From assembly GCA_900769285.1 (NCBI GenBank), contig CAAGGB010000336.1, positions 1 through 18,377 of the forward strand: a stretch of DNA of 18,377 bases, written 5' to 3'. Of the stretch, positions 1 through 6,683 are shown in pieces. Below the pieces are notes generated by a model, which had not been told where the DNA came from, made no database searches, and saw only the letters and a program-made list of their open reading frames with translations. The position numbers and the translations under genes are program-made. How positions within the stretch are numbered: the stretch's first letter is position 1; each line of letters starts with the position of its first letter. Source of the DNA: Victivallales bacterium. Lineage in GTDB: Bacteria > Verrucomicrobiota > Lentisphaeria > Oligosphaerales > Oligosphaeraceae.

Positions 1-859
1 TGACCAGTACCTTGTCGCAGGTGTCCAGGAGGGTCTTGAGCTGGGGGAGGGGGAGGGGATACTGGGAGATTTTCAGGACGGGGTGGGGGCAGTGTCCTCC
101 GAAGGCTTCCTGGAGGTAGTTGTAGCCGATGCCGCAGGCCAGGATGCCCAGGGAGTGGTCGGGGCCGTCGGTGTAGGTGTTGAAGGGGGATTCCTGGCTG
201 GCCTTCTGGAAGGCGTCCTGCTTGTCCAGGAGAGCCTGGTAGTTGCGCTTGGCGATGGCGGGAAGGAGGACGTAGTGGCGGGGATCCTCATGGAATCGGA
301 TCTCCTTCTGGGGGAGGGGCTGGTCCGCCAGCTCTACATCGGCCCGGGAGTGGGAGAGCCGGGTGGTGAGGCGCACCAGCACCGGAGTGCCCAGCTTCTC
401 GGAGAGGTCAAAGGCGTAGGCGGGCAGCTGGTAGGCCTCCTGCTGGGAGGCGGGCTCCACCACGGGAATCATGGCGAATTTGCCGTAGAAGCGGCTGTCC
501 TGCTCGTTCTGGGAGGAGTGCATGGATGGGTCGTCGGCGGCGACGACGATGAGTCCGCCGTTGCTGCCGGTGACGGCGGCGTTGACGAAGCCGTCGCCGC
601 AGACGTTCATGCCGACGTGCTTCATGCAGACCATGGCGCGCTTTCCGGCGTAGGACATGCCGAGCGCCTCCTCCATGGCGGTCTTCTCGTTGGCGGACCA
701 TTCGCGGTGGACGCCGGCCTTGGCGGCCTCGGGCGAGCTCTGGAAGAACTCCATGATTTCGGTAGAGGGTGTGCCGGGGTAGGCGTAGCAGCCAGAGAGT
801 CCGGCGTCCAGGGCGCCCAGGGCGAGGGCCTCGTCACCAAGAAGCAACTGTTGTGGCAT
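1..859 (-). CDS. iorA: Indolepyruvate:ferredoxin oxidoreductase alpha subunit, 5' part (truncated by window edge)
   Basis: Reverse-strand reading from ATG at 859 stays open to base 1, giving the first 286 residues of a protein usually about 600 long, so the 3' half lies outside the window. The product is the thiamine-diphosphate subunit of IorAB, which oxidatively decarboxylates aryl pyruvates to aryl-acetyl-CoA with ferredoxin as acceptor in aromatic amino acid fermentation. Visible family features are the start MPQQLLLGDEALALGALDAG, the YPGTPSTEIMEFF motif at residues 27-39, the REWSANEKTAMEEALGMSYAG block at 52-72 and the VCMKHVGMN block at 77-85, all typical of the N-terminal pyrimidine-binding domain of IorA. 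No clear Shine-Dalgarno sequence precedes the ATG. The gene diverges from the ATPase block, and iorB would be expected outside the window. A 2-oxoacid:ferredoxin oxidoreductase of another specificity is the alternative, but the overall pattern is IorA. Confidence 0.9.
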   Translation of the reverse strand, partial: MPQQLLLGDEALALGALDAGLSGCYAYPGTPSTEIMEFFQSSPEAAKAGVHREWSANEKTAMEEALGMSYAGKRAMVCMKHVGMNVCGDGFVNAAVTGSNGGLIVVAADDPSMHSSQNEQDSRFYGKFAMIPVVEPASQQEAYQLPAYAFDLSEKLGTPVLVRLTTRLSHSRADVELADQPLPQKEIRFHEDPRHYVLLPAIAKRNYQALLDKQDAFQKASQESPFNTYTDGPDHSLGILACGIGYNYLQEAFGGHCPHPVLKISQYPLPLPQLKTLLDTCDKVLV

Positions 860-954
860 GGTCGGTCTGTGTGTGGTGGGTGGGTGGGGAGGTTCGATGA
901 GTGAGGTTCGTGCCGCCGGGAGGGCGGGAGAAATTCGTCTCAGTGTAATGGGAG

Positions 955-982
955 AATATATATCTTGAAACGGAATTGGCAA
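955..982 (-). promoter_or_regulatory. Candidate sigma70-type promoter for iorA
   Basis: On the reverse strand TTGCCA (977-982) is followed after 16 bases by TATATT (955-960). It lies in an AT-rich patch that stands out from the GC-rich surroundings and would give a leader of about 90 bases before the iorA ATG. Promoter rules for this phylum are assumed, not known. Confidence 0.4.
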
Positions 983-1059
983 AACGCGTGGGCGGTGTGG
1001 GCGGGGTGTGAGAAGTCGGTGTGGAGGCGACTAGCGAAACGCGGGTCAAGGTGCTATAT

Positions 1060-1065
1060 TATAAT
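1060..1065 (+). promoter_or_regulatory. Candidate -10 element for the EIIA/V-ATPase operon
   Basis: A perfect TATAAT lies in a short AT-rich tract (1054-1077), 81 bases before the EIIA start. No convincing -35 hexamer is seen at the usual distance. The same tract read on the reverse strand also contains TATAAT (1058-1063), so direction rests on the gene layout. Confidence 0.4.
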
Positions 1066-1146
1066 TGGTATTTTTTGTCATGGGGGCGGTGTGGCCGTCC
1101 TCTGGAGACCCGTAACCACCTGATGAGCGTATAAGGCGCACGAGCC

Positions 1147-1599
1147 ATGAGACTATCCGATTTGCTGACGCCCCAACTGATAAAGATGGAGCTGGAGTCC
1201 ACAGACAGGGAGGGCGTGTTCGAGGAGCTGGTGTCTCTGATGCTGCGCCAGGGCGTGATACACGACCGCGAGCAGGCGCTGGCGAAGCTGCGCGAGCGCG
1301 AGGCGAAGATGTCGACGGGGATTTCGCATGGTCTGGCGTTGCCGCATGGGAAGCTGAGCGAGGTGAATGGGGTGGCGATGTGCGTGGGGATTTCGCGCGA
1401 GGGGATAGACTATGGCTCGCTGGACCATGAGCCGGTCCATGTGGTGGTGATGGTGTTCTCGGAGACGGGGAATCCGGGGCCGCACATCCAGGCGCTGTCG
1501 GAGATAGCGCGGATGTTCGGGAACGACGGGTTCATGCGCCAGGTTCGCGGTGCGCGGTCGGCGGAGGAGATTCTGCGGCTGATACGCGGCGAGGAGTGA
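1147..1599 (+). CDS. PTS EIIA domain protein (fructose/nitrogen-type, PtsN-like)
   Basis: 150-residue stand-alone EIIA domain of the fructose/mannitol/Ntr class, which accepts a phosphate from HPr or NPr on a histidine and either passes it to a sugar permease or acts as a regulator. The whole length fits one domain. The signature STGISHGLALPHGK (residues 56-69) holds the phosphorylatable His67. ATG at 1147 is preceded by a weak AAGG (1133-1136). No EIIB, EIIC, HPr or sugar gene is in the window; the gene instead heads the V-ATPase cluster on the same strand, 66 bases before the first ATPase gene. This favours a regulatory, EIIA-Ntr-like role over sugar transport, but that is inference. Domain identity is secure; the phosphodonor and target are unknown. 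Confidence 0.88.
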   Translation: MRLSDLLTPQLIKMELESTDREGVFEELVSLMLRQGVIHDREQALAKLREREAKMSTGISHGLALPHGKLSEVNGVAMCVGISREGIDYGSLDHEPVHVVVMVFSETGNPGPHIQALSEIARMFGNDGFMRQVRGARSAEEILRLIRGEE

Positions 1600-1600
1600 G

Positions 1601-1616
1601 AGGCGCGCGCGCGCCT
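1601..1616. repeat. Perfect 16-bp GC palindrome between EIIA and ATPase genes
   Basis: AGGCGCGCGCGCGCCT is its own reverse complement and starts immediately after the EIIA stop codon. The alternating CG core could extrude as a hairpin in RNA or favour Z-DNA. No T-run follows, so it does not look like a full intrinsic terminator; it could be an RNA 3'-end stabiliser or processing point that uncouples EIIA from ATPase expression. Confidence 0.5.
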
Positions 1617-1665
1617 TGGCGGCGGGTTCCTGGTTTAGGGTAGTGTCTTTGGGATATTCACGATT

Positions 1666-1986
1666 ATGGATGATTTGCTGAAGCGGATGCTGGCGGTGGA
1701 GCAGGAGGCGGACGCGCTGGTGGCGTCGGCGACGGAGGAGTCGCGGCGTGTGCTGGCGGAGGCCCGTCGTCAGGCGAACGAGGAGTCGTCGCGCGAGCAG
1801 TCGTCGACAGCGGCGGCGTATGCGTCGGTGGTGGACGAGGCGGTTTCGGCGGCGGAGTCGGAGCGGAGCCGTCTGCTGACGGCGGCGGACGCGGAGCAGT
1901 CGGCGCGCGCGGCGCGTCTGCTGTCGTCGATACGCGACCGTCGCGGCCGTGTGGTGGAGGCTCTGCTGGGGCTGAGCGAGGCGTAG
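1666..1986 (+). CDS. atpH: V-type ATPase peripheral stalk subunit H/G
   Basis: 106-residue, highly charged Ala/Glu/Arg/Ser-rich protein with no hydrophobic segment, predicted to be almost entirely helical coiled coil (residues about 5-90, for example EQEADALVASATEESRRVLA near the start). This matches the small stalk subunit (archaeal H, Thermus G) that pairs with subunit E to form the peripheral stalk joining the A3B3 head to subunit I. Sequence conservation in this family is low, so the call rests on length, composition and its place as the first ATPase gene, directly before subunit C. The ATG at 1666 has no strong Shine-Dalgarno sequence. The symbol follows the archaeal letter scheme. Confidence 0.8.
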   Translation: MDDLLKRMLAVEQEADALVASATEESRRVLAEARRQANEESSREQSSTAAAYASVVDEAVSAAESERSRLLTAADAEQSARAARLLSSIRDRRGRVVEALLGLSEA

Positions 1987-2032
1987 TCGTCGTCGGGTGT
2001 TGTGTGGTATCAGAGCTTGGGAGCTTCAGGGA

Positions 2033-3070
2033 ATGTCGTCATCAGGAGCGGAGATAACGGTCAGCCATGAGTACATGTTTGCGCGTCTTCATGGTCTGTG
2101 GTCGCACCTGGTGCGCGGGGAGGCGCTGGAGGCGCTGATACGCTCGGAAGACGAGGAGCATCTGGTGCGGCAGTTGCGCGGGCTGGGCATCGAGTGCGAG
2201 AAGTACGACACGTTCCACCGGCAGCTGAAGGTTCGCGAGCTGAAGCTGCTCGACGGCATCCGCCGCCAGGTGGGCGGCGCGGTCGGCGAGTTCTACCGTG
2301 CGCTGATGCGGCATCAGTTCTTCACCAACGTGAAGACGCTGCTGCATCAGCGCAGCGACTATTTTCACGAGCACCGCCACGACATCGGCCCGCAGCTGGT
2401 CGAGCTGCCGTTCGAGGAGCCCATCGACGTGGAGGCGGCGCTGAACGCGCAGGACGCGGCGGCGTTCCTGTCGGCGCTGCGGCTGTCGCCGGACGCGGTG
2501 GCGGGGGTGACGGCGTGCGTCGCGGAGTTTCAGCGGACGAAGGACATTCTGCTGGCGGAGGCGCGTCTGGACCGGCTGTCGTACGCGGCGCAGCACGCGG
2601 CGGCGGCGGCGTTGCCGCGCGGGCTGCGTGAGGCGGCGCTGTCACTGACGGGCGAGGAGATCGACATCCTGAACATCGGGATGCTGATGCGGTCGGTGCG
2701 GACGTACCAGTTCACGGCGGAGCGTCTGTCGGAGCTGTGGCTGCGTGACGGCGCGTTGCTGACGCCGGAGCGTCTGTCGGCGCTGTCGGGTCTGGGGACG
2801 GTGCCGCAGGTGGTCTCGCAGTTGCCTCGCGAGTATGGCTCGGTGCTGTCGGCGCTGTCGCATGGCGAGCTGTATCTGCTGGAGAACCGTCTGCGCTGCG
2901 GGCTGTATCGGCGTGCGCTGCGGATGCTGCGCTCGTCGCAGGACTTTGAGCGGATACTGGTGGCGTTTCCGTATCTGCTGCGGTTTGAGCGCATGAACAT
3001 CGGTCGTGTGTTTGAGGGGGTGCACTTTGGTGTTCAGGCGCGTGAGATGTTCGACATGATGATAGGATGA
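2033..3070 (+). CDS. atpC: V-type ATPase subunit C (AC39/d family)
   Basis: 345 residues from the chosen ATG. Subunit C is the funnel-shaped connector that docks the central D/F shaft onto the K ring. The protein shows the helical, Arg/Glu/Leu-rich character of the AC39 family: an early YMFARLHGLWSHL segment, repeated helical blocks, and a C-terminal end rich in aromatic residues that includes FERILVAFPYLLRFE. Length agrees with the family (about 320-350). An upstream in-frame GTG at 1997 exists, but ATG 2033 is preferred because it has GGGAG at 2019-2023 and AGGGA just before it, and because the extra residues do not resemble the family. The gene follows the stalk gene by 46 bases. Bases 3071-3190 before subunit I hold no gene. 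Confidence 0.88.
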   Translation: MSSSGAEITVSHEYMFARLHGLWSHLVRGEALEALIRSEDEEHLVRQLRGLGIECEKYDTFHRQLKVRELKLLDGIRRQVGGAVGEFYRALMRHQFFTNVKTLLHQRSDYFHEHRHDIGPQLVELPFEEPIDVEAALNAQDAAAFLSALRLSPDAVAGVTACVAEFQRTKDILLAEARLDRLSYAAQHAAAAALPRGLREAALSLTGEEIDILNIGMLMRSVRTYQFTAERLSELWLRDGALLTPERLSALSGLGTVPQVVSQLPREYGSVLSALSHGELYLLENRLRCGLYRRALRMLRSSQDFERILVAFPYLLRFERMNIGRVFEGVHFGVQAREMFDMMIG

Positions 3071-3190
3071 TGAGCGGCGTGGCGAGGCGGTGGCGGTTCC
3101 CGTTGGGAGGCCGTCGCCGGCGAGCAGAGGAAGAGAGTGAGTGTTCTGGCAAAGGCGTCCGGCGACGTGGCGCGATGGAGATAGCGAGCG

Positions 3191-5173
3191 ATGTTCAAGC
3201 CTGAAGAGATGTGCAAGATCAATGTCCTGGTGCTGAATCGGCACCTGACGGAGATGACCCGTCGTCTCGGCGAGCAGGGTCTGGTGCACCTGGTCGACGC
3301 GGTGCCGCAGTCGGAGGGCGGGCTGCTGAACACGGTGGACGACGGCGCGGAGCAGGAGGCGCTGCAGCGTCTCTTGGAGCGCTGCGGGCTGCTGATGTCG
3401 CAGTTGGGCGTGGACGCGGACGCGTCGGTGCCGCCGCTGGAGCATGAGATGGGCCGTCCGGACATCGAGGCGCTGCTGAAGCGCATCGGCGACGAGCTGG
3501 CGGTTCAGAATGGCGTGATACAGCGGCTGGTGTCGGAGGCGGGCGGCGTGGAGGAGCGCCGCGGCCGTCTGGAGGGCTATCCGGTGAAGGACGTGCCGCT
3601 GGACGTGCTGCAGTCGCTGTCGCACTTTCACATCCTGGCGGGTCGGCTGGCGCCATCGCTGCTGCCGAGCGCGCGTGGGATGCTGGAGGGCCGCGCGCTG
3701 GTGGTTGAGGCGGACGGGCGAGACGGCAATGTGCTGATACTGTGCTCGCGCCGGAGCCGCTGGGTGGTTGAGGACGAGCTGCGGAAGCTGGGGTTCGCGT
3801 CGGCGGACATGCCGTCGGACGTGGAGGGGAGTGTGGACGAGGCGTGCCGTCGTCTGGACGACGAGCTGGAGCTGCTGCGTTCGCGTCTGGAGGCGGCGCG
3901 GCTGCTGGTGCTGAAGCTGGGCGAGAAGTACAGCGGTGTGCTGCTGGGTGTGCGGATGCAGTTGCGCAGCCTGCTGGCGGTCGAGCAGACGCGCCGGCAC
4001 TTCGGACGGCTGGAGCATCTGGCGTGCATCTCGGGCTGGATACCGAAGGCGGATGAGCCGGCGGTGCGCCAGCTCGTCGAGCAGGTGACGGGCGGCACGG
4101 GCATCATGGTGGTCGTGGAGGCCGACGACGACGAGCGGGTGAAGGCCGGTCTGGAGCAGGTTCCGACGAAGATGTCGGGCAACGCGCTGGCGCGGCCGTT
4201 CCAGATGCTCGTGCAGAATTTCGGCGTTCCGACGTACCATGAGATAGACCCGACGGTGTTTGTGGGCATCACGTATGTGATTCTGTTTGGGTATATGTTC
4301 GGCGACGTCGGCCAGGGTCTGGTGCTGGCGCTGTTCGGGCTGTGGCTGAAGTTCTCGAAGCGCGAGACGCTGACGGAGGGTGCGCGAGACGCGGGCGTGC
4401 TGCTGTCGCTGTGCGGCGTGTCGGCGATGGCGTTCGGCGCGGCGTACGGGAGTGTGTTCGGGTACGAGCACTGGCTGCCGGCGCTGTGGGTGAACCCGAT
4501 GAAGACGACGGACATGGGCAAGCTGCTGATGACGGCGATTGGCGTCGGCACGGTGTTCACGTCGGTGGCCATCATCATCAACATCATCAACCACTTCATG
4601 GCGCGGAAGTACTTTGAGGGGACGTTTGACCGTTTTGGCATCATCGGTCTGGCGTTCTACTGGGTGAGCCTGGGCCTTGGGGTGTGGATGCTGTGCGGGG
4701 GCCAGTGGCGCGACTGGATGGTGCTGCTGCCGCTGGTGCCGCTGTTCCTGCTGCTGCTGAAGGAGCCGCTGCACAACGTGATGCACCGCCATGGCGTGTT
4801 CCATGGCGGCGCGATTGGCGTGCTGCTGGAGTCCTGCCTGGGCGTGATGGAGACGCTGACGGGGTATCTGAGCGGGACGGTGTCGTTCGTGCGTGTGGGC
4901 GCGTTTGCGATTTCGCACGCGTCGCTGTGCTTTGCGGTGTTCAAGATTGCGGAGCTGCTGGAGAGGCTGCCGCTGTCGGGGCTGTTCCAGTTGCTGGTGA
5001 TTGTGCTGGGCAACGCGCTGGTCATCTGCTTTGAGGGGATGGTGGCGATGATACAGGGCGTTCGTCTTGAGTACTACGAGCTGTTCGGGAAGTTCTTTAC
5101 GGGCGGGGGCGTGGAGTACCGTCCCTTCAGCCTGCGGGAGCGCCAGGAGGGCGGCAAGGGCGGTCGCCCGTGA
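3191..5173 (+). CDS. atpI: V-type ATPase subunit I (membrane stator, a-subunit homologue)
   Basis: 660 residues with the two-part design of the family. Residues 1 to about 350 form a charged, partly coiled-coil cytoplasmic arm that binds the peripheral stalks. Residues about 355-640 form a membrane domain with about seven to eight hydrophobic segments that makes the ion half-channels against the K ring. Family motifs include FVGITYVILFGYMFGDVGQG (starting at about residue 357) and, in the penultimate helices, SFVRVGAFAISHAS, where Arg568 corresponds to the essential channel arginine. The ATG is the first start after an in-frame TAG at 3182 and has GGAG upstream. Length matches the bacterial family. 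It lies between subunit C and the rotor subunit K. Confidence 0.94.
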   Translation: MFKPEEMCKINVLVLNRHLTEMTRRLGEQGLVHLVDAVPQSEGGLLNTVDDGAEQEALQRLLERCGLLMSQLGVDADASVPPLEHEMGRPDIEALLKRIGDELAVQNGVIQRLVSEAGGVEERRGRLEGYPVKDVPLDVLQSLSHFHILAGRLAPSLLPSARGMLEGRALVVEADGRDGNVLILCSRRSRWVVEDELRKLGFASADMPSDVEGSVDEACRRLDDELELLRSRLEAARLLVLKLGEKYSGVLLGVRMQLRSLLAVEQTRRHFGRLEHLACISGWIPKADEPAVRQLVEQVTGGTGIMVVVEADDDERVKAGLEQVPTKMSGNALARPFQMLVQNFGVPTYHEIDPTVFVGITYVILFGYMFGDVGQGLVLALFGLWLKFSKRETLTEGARDAGVLLSLCGVSAMAFGAAYGSVFGYEHWLPALWVNPMKTTDMGKLLMTAIGVGTVFTSVAIIINIINHFMARKYFEGTFDRFGIIGLAFYWVSLGLGVWMLCGGQWRDWMVLLPLVPLFLLLLKEPLHNVMHRHGVFHGGAIGVLLESCLGVMETLTGYLSGTVSFVRVGAFAISHASLCFAVFKIAELLERLPLSGLFQLLVIVLGNALVICFEGMVAMIQGVRLEYYELFGKFFTGGGVEYRPFSLRERQEGGKGGRP

Positions 5174-5334
5174 GGGAAGGGAGGAATACACCCTCCCCTG
5201 CCCTGCCCGGCAGCGCGTGTTGTTTGGGAATTTTTAGTCAGGTCACACGACGAGATTTCGATAGATTCAGGTTTTTTAGAGGAAACGGGCCTTTCGCGCA
5301 GGCGGGGCCGCAAGCAACAGGAGCTAGAAAAGAG
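5174..5334 (+). other. Long leader between subunit I and subunit K
   Basis: The 161-base gap is the longest inside the ATPase genes and contains no gene. A 6-bp stem, GGGAGG (5179-5184) with CCTCCC (5192-5197), sits just after the subunit I stop, followed by an AT-richer tract (5220-5282) with short T-runs, then AGGAG at 5319-5323 before the K start. No convincing -35/-10 pair was found. It may be an mRNA processing or translation-enhancing leader that raises output of K, which is needed in many copies per complex; this role is inferred. Confidence 0.35.
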
Positions 5335-5694
5335 ATGAAACTGAGCAAAGTGATGACGATGTCCCATGTTCTGACGATGGCGATGTGCGCGGTGGTTTTT
5401 GGTCTGAGCCTGACGGCGCAGGCGTCGCCGGAGGCGGCGGCCGAGGCGTCTGAGGCGGTGGCGAAGGCGCCGGTGACGGACATGGTTGCGATGTCGAAGA
5501 ATCTGGCGATTGCGCTGACGATGGGCTGCGGCAGCTTTGCGGCGGCGCTGGCGGTCGGCAAGATTGGCGTTGCGGCGATGGGCGCGGCGGCGGAGAAGCC
5601 GGAGGTCCTTGGCAAGGCGATTGCGTTTGTGGGTCTTGGCGAGGGCATTGCGCTGTTCGGGTTCCTGGTCAGCCTGTTCCTGCTGATGTTCTGA
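5335..5694 (+). CDS. atpK: V-type ATPase subunit K (rotor ring proteolipid)
   Basis: 119 residues from ATG 5335; an in-frame upstream extension to 5170 is rejected because it overlaps the subunit I end and lacks family character. Residues about 8-30 form a hydrophobic segment ending AQASPEA that looks like a cleavable signal peptide, followed by a short Ala/Glu-rich linker. Two ring helices follow: about residues 56-83 and 93-118. The ion-carrying carboxylate is Glu103 in FVGLGEGIALFGFLV, and the loop between the helices is polar (AAAEKPE). Helix one has no Gln, and Glu103 is followed by Gly rather than Ser/Thr, so the usual Na+-ligand set is not seen and H+ coupling is more likely, as inference. 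AGGAG lies at 5319-5323. Confidence 0.9.
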   Translation: MKLSKVMTMSHVLTMAMCAVVFGLSLTAQASPEAAAEASEAVAKAPVTDMVAMSKNLAIALTMGCGSFAAALAVGKIGVAAMGAAAEKPEVLGKAIAFVGLGEGIALFGFLVSLFLLMF

Positions 5695-5716
5695 GGAGCG
5701 CCCGGAGGGCGAACCC

Positions 5717-6046
5717 ATGTCGTATCATATCATCGGCGACCAGGACACAGTGCTGGGGTACCGCTTTGCGGGCGTCACGGGCGATGTCGTGGAGACGGAG
5801 GCGGAGGCGCGCGCGGCGTTTCGCGCGGCGCTGGCTGACCGCAGTCTCATGATACTGCTGCTGACGGAGGCGGTGGAGGACATGCTGGGTGCGGAGGTGA
5901 CTGCGCACCGCATGGCCGCCATCCCGCCCTATGTGACCATCGTGCAGGACATCTGGGGGCCGCGCGGGAACCGCCGCAGCCTCCAGGAGCTCATCGGCGA
6001 GGCCGTCGGCGTCAAGATTGCCAGGAATGACGGGGACGAAGCATGA
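5717..6046 (+). CDS. atpF: V-type ATPase subunit F (central shaft)
   Basis: 109 residues, the normal size for the family. Subunit F binds subunit D in the central rotor shaft and modulates ATPase activity. The fold is recognisable from the start YHIIGDQDTVLGYRFAGV (residues 3-20), the strand SLMILLLTEAV (43-53), and the switch-like IPPYVTIVQDIWGPRG (69-84), which matches the conserved P-x-x-x-x-I-P segment region before the mobile C-terminal helix (SLQELIGEAVGVKI). The last codons overlap the subunit E start (ATGA, 6043-6046), indicating translational coupling. The start lies 22 bases after the K stop, with GGAG upstream at 5705-5708. Confidence 0.9.
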   Translation: MSYHIIGDQDTVLGYRFAGVTGDVVETEAEARAAFRAALADRSLMILLLTEAVEDMLGAEVTAHRMAAIPPYVTIVQDIWGPRGNRRSLQELIGEAVGVKIARNDGDEA

Positions 6047-6654
6047 ACGAACAGGAAAGCAAGCTGCATGAGGAGATCATCGCCGAGGCGAAGAGCAAGG
6101 CGGAGCATCTGCTGGCGCGGGCACGCAACGAGGCGGATGGCGTCATCGCCGCGGCCCGCGAGGCGGCTCGTCAGAAGCGCGAGGAGCGTCTGGCGGAGGC
6201 CAGGGAGGTGGCGGCGAAGCGCAGCCACGCGATTGTGTCCGGCGTGGAGCTGGAGACGGCGCGGCGCTGGCTGCTGCGGCAGGAGTCGTGCATCGACGAG
6301 GTCCTGGCGGAGGCGCTGAAGGAGGCGGATGCCGTGGCGGGTGCGCGTCGCGAGGCGTCGTTGCGGTCGCTGGCGCTGGAGGCGCTGCGCGCCATCGGTG
6401 ATGCGTCGTGTGCGGCTCGGGTGTCTCCGGAGGTGTCGGAGGTGGTGACGCCGGCGTGGCTGTCGGCTGTGGCGTCGGAGGTGTATCCGGGGAGCGCGTC
6501 GACGTTCACGGTGACCTCGGATGCGTCGCTGGGCTTTGGTCTGGTGCTGGAGACGTCGGATGGCCGGCGGTCGTTTGACAACACGTGCCGTCGTCGTCTG
6601 GAGCGTCTGCGTGACGGTCTCCGCCTGCTGCTGGCGGAGGGCGTGGCCGAGTGA
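6043..6654 (+). CDS. atpE: V-type ATPase subunit E (peripheral stalk)
   Basis: 203 residues. The N-terminal half (about residues 1-75) is a long charged coiled coil of Glu/Ala/Lys/Arg that pairs with the H/G subunit. The C-terminal globular part binds the top of the B subunit and ends with the family signature GFGLVLETSDGRRSFDNTCR and a final helix rich in Leu/Arg. The start overlaps the subunit F stop by four bases, so the two genes are translationally coupled. The stop lies 29 bases before the preferred subunit A ATG and overlaps an alternative GTG start for A at 6651. Confidence 0.9.
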   Translation: MNEQESKLHEEIIAEAKSKAEHLLARARNEADGVIAAAREAARQKREERLAEAREVAAKRSHAIVSGVELETARRWLLRQESCIDEVLAEALKEADAVAGARREASLRSLALEALRAIGDASCAARVSPEVSEVVTPAWLSAVASEVYPGSASTFTVTSDASLGFGLVLETSDGRRSFDNTCRRRLERLRDGLRLLLAEGVAE

Positions 6655-6683
6655 GTCGTGAGCGAATGGTTTTAGGTCAGGGT

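Noticed and set aside
83..904. 273-residue forward open frame at the left edge
   Set aside because: Low-complexity Gly/Val/Leu product antisense to iorA, which has recognisable family motifs.
2642..5191. 849-residue open frame on the reverse strand opposite subunits C and I
   Set aside because: It lies wholly antisense to well-recognised ATPase genes, is Arg/His/Gln-rich low-complexity, and exists because GC-rich codon bias suppresses stops.
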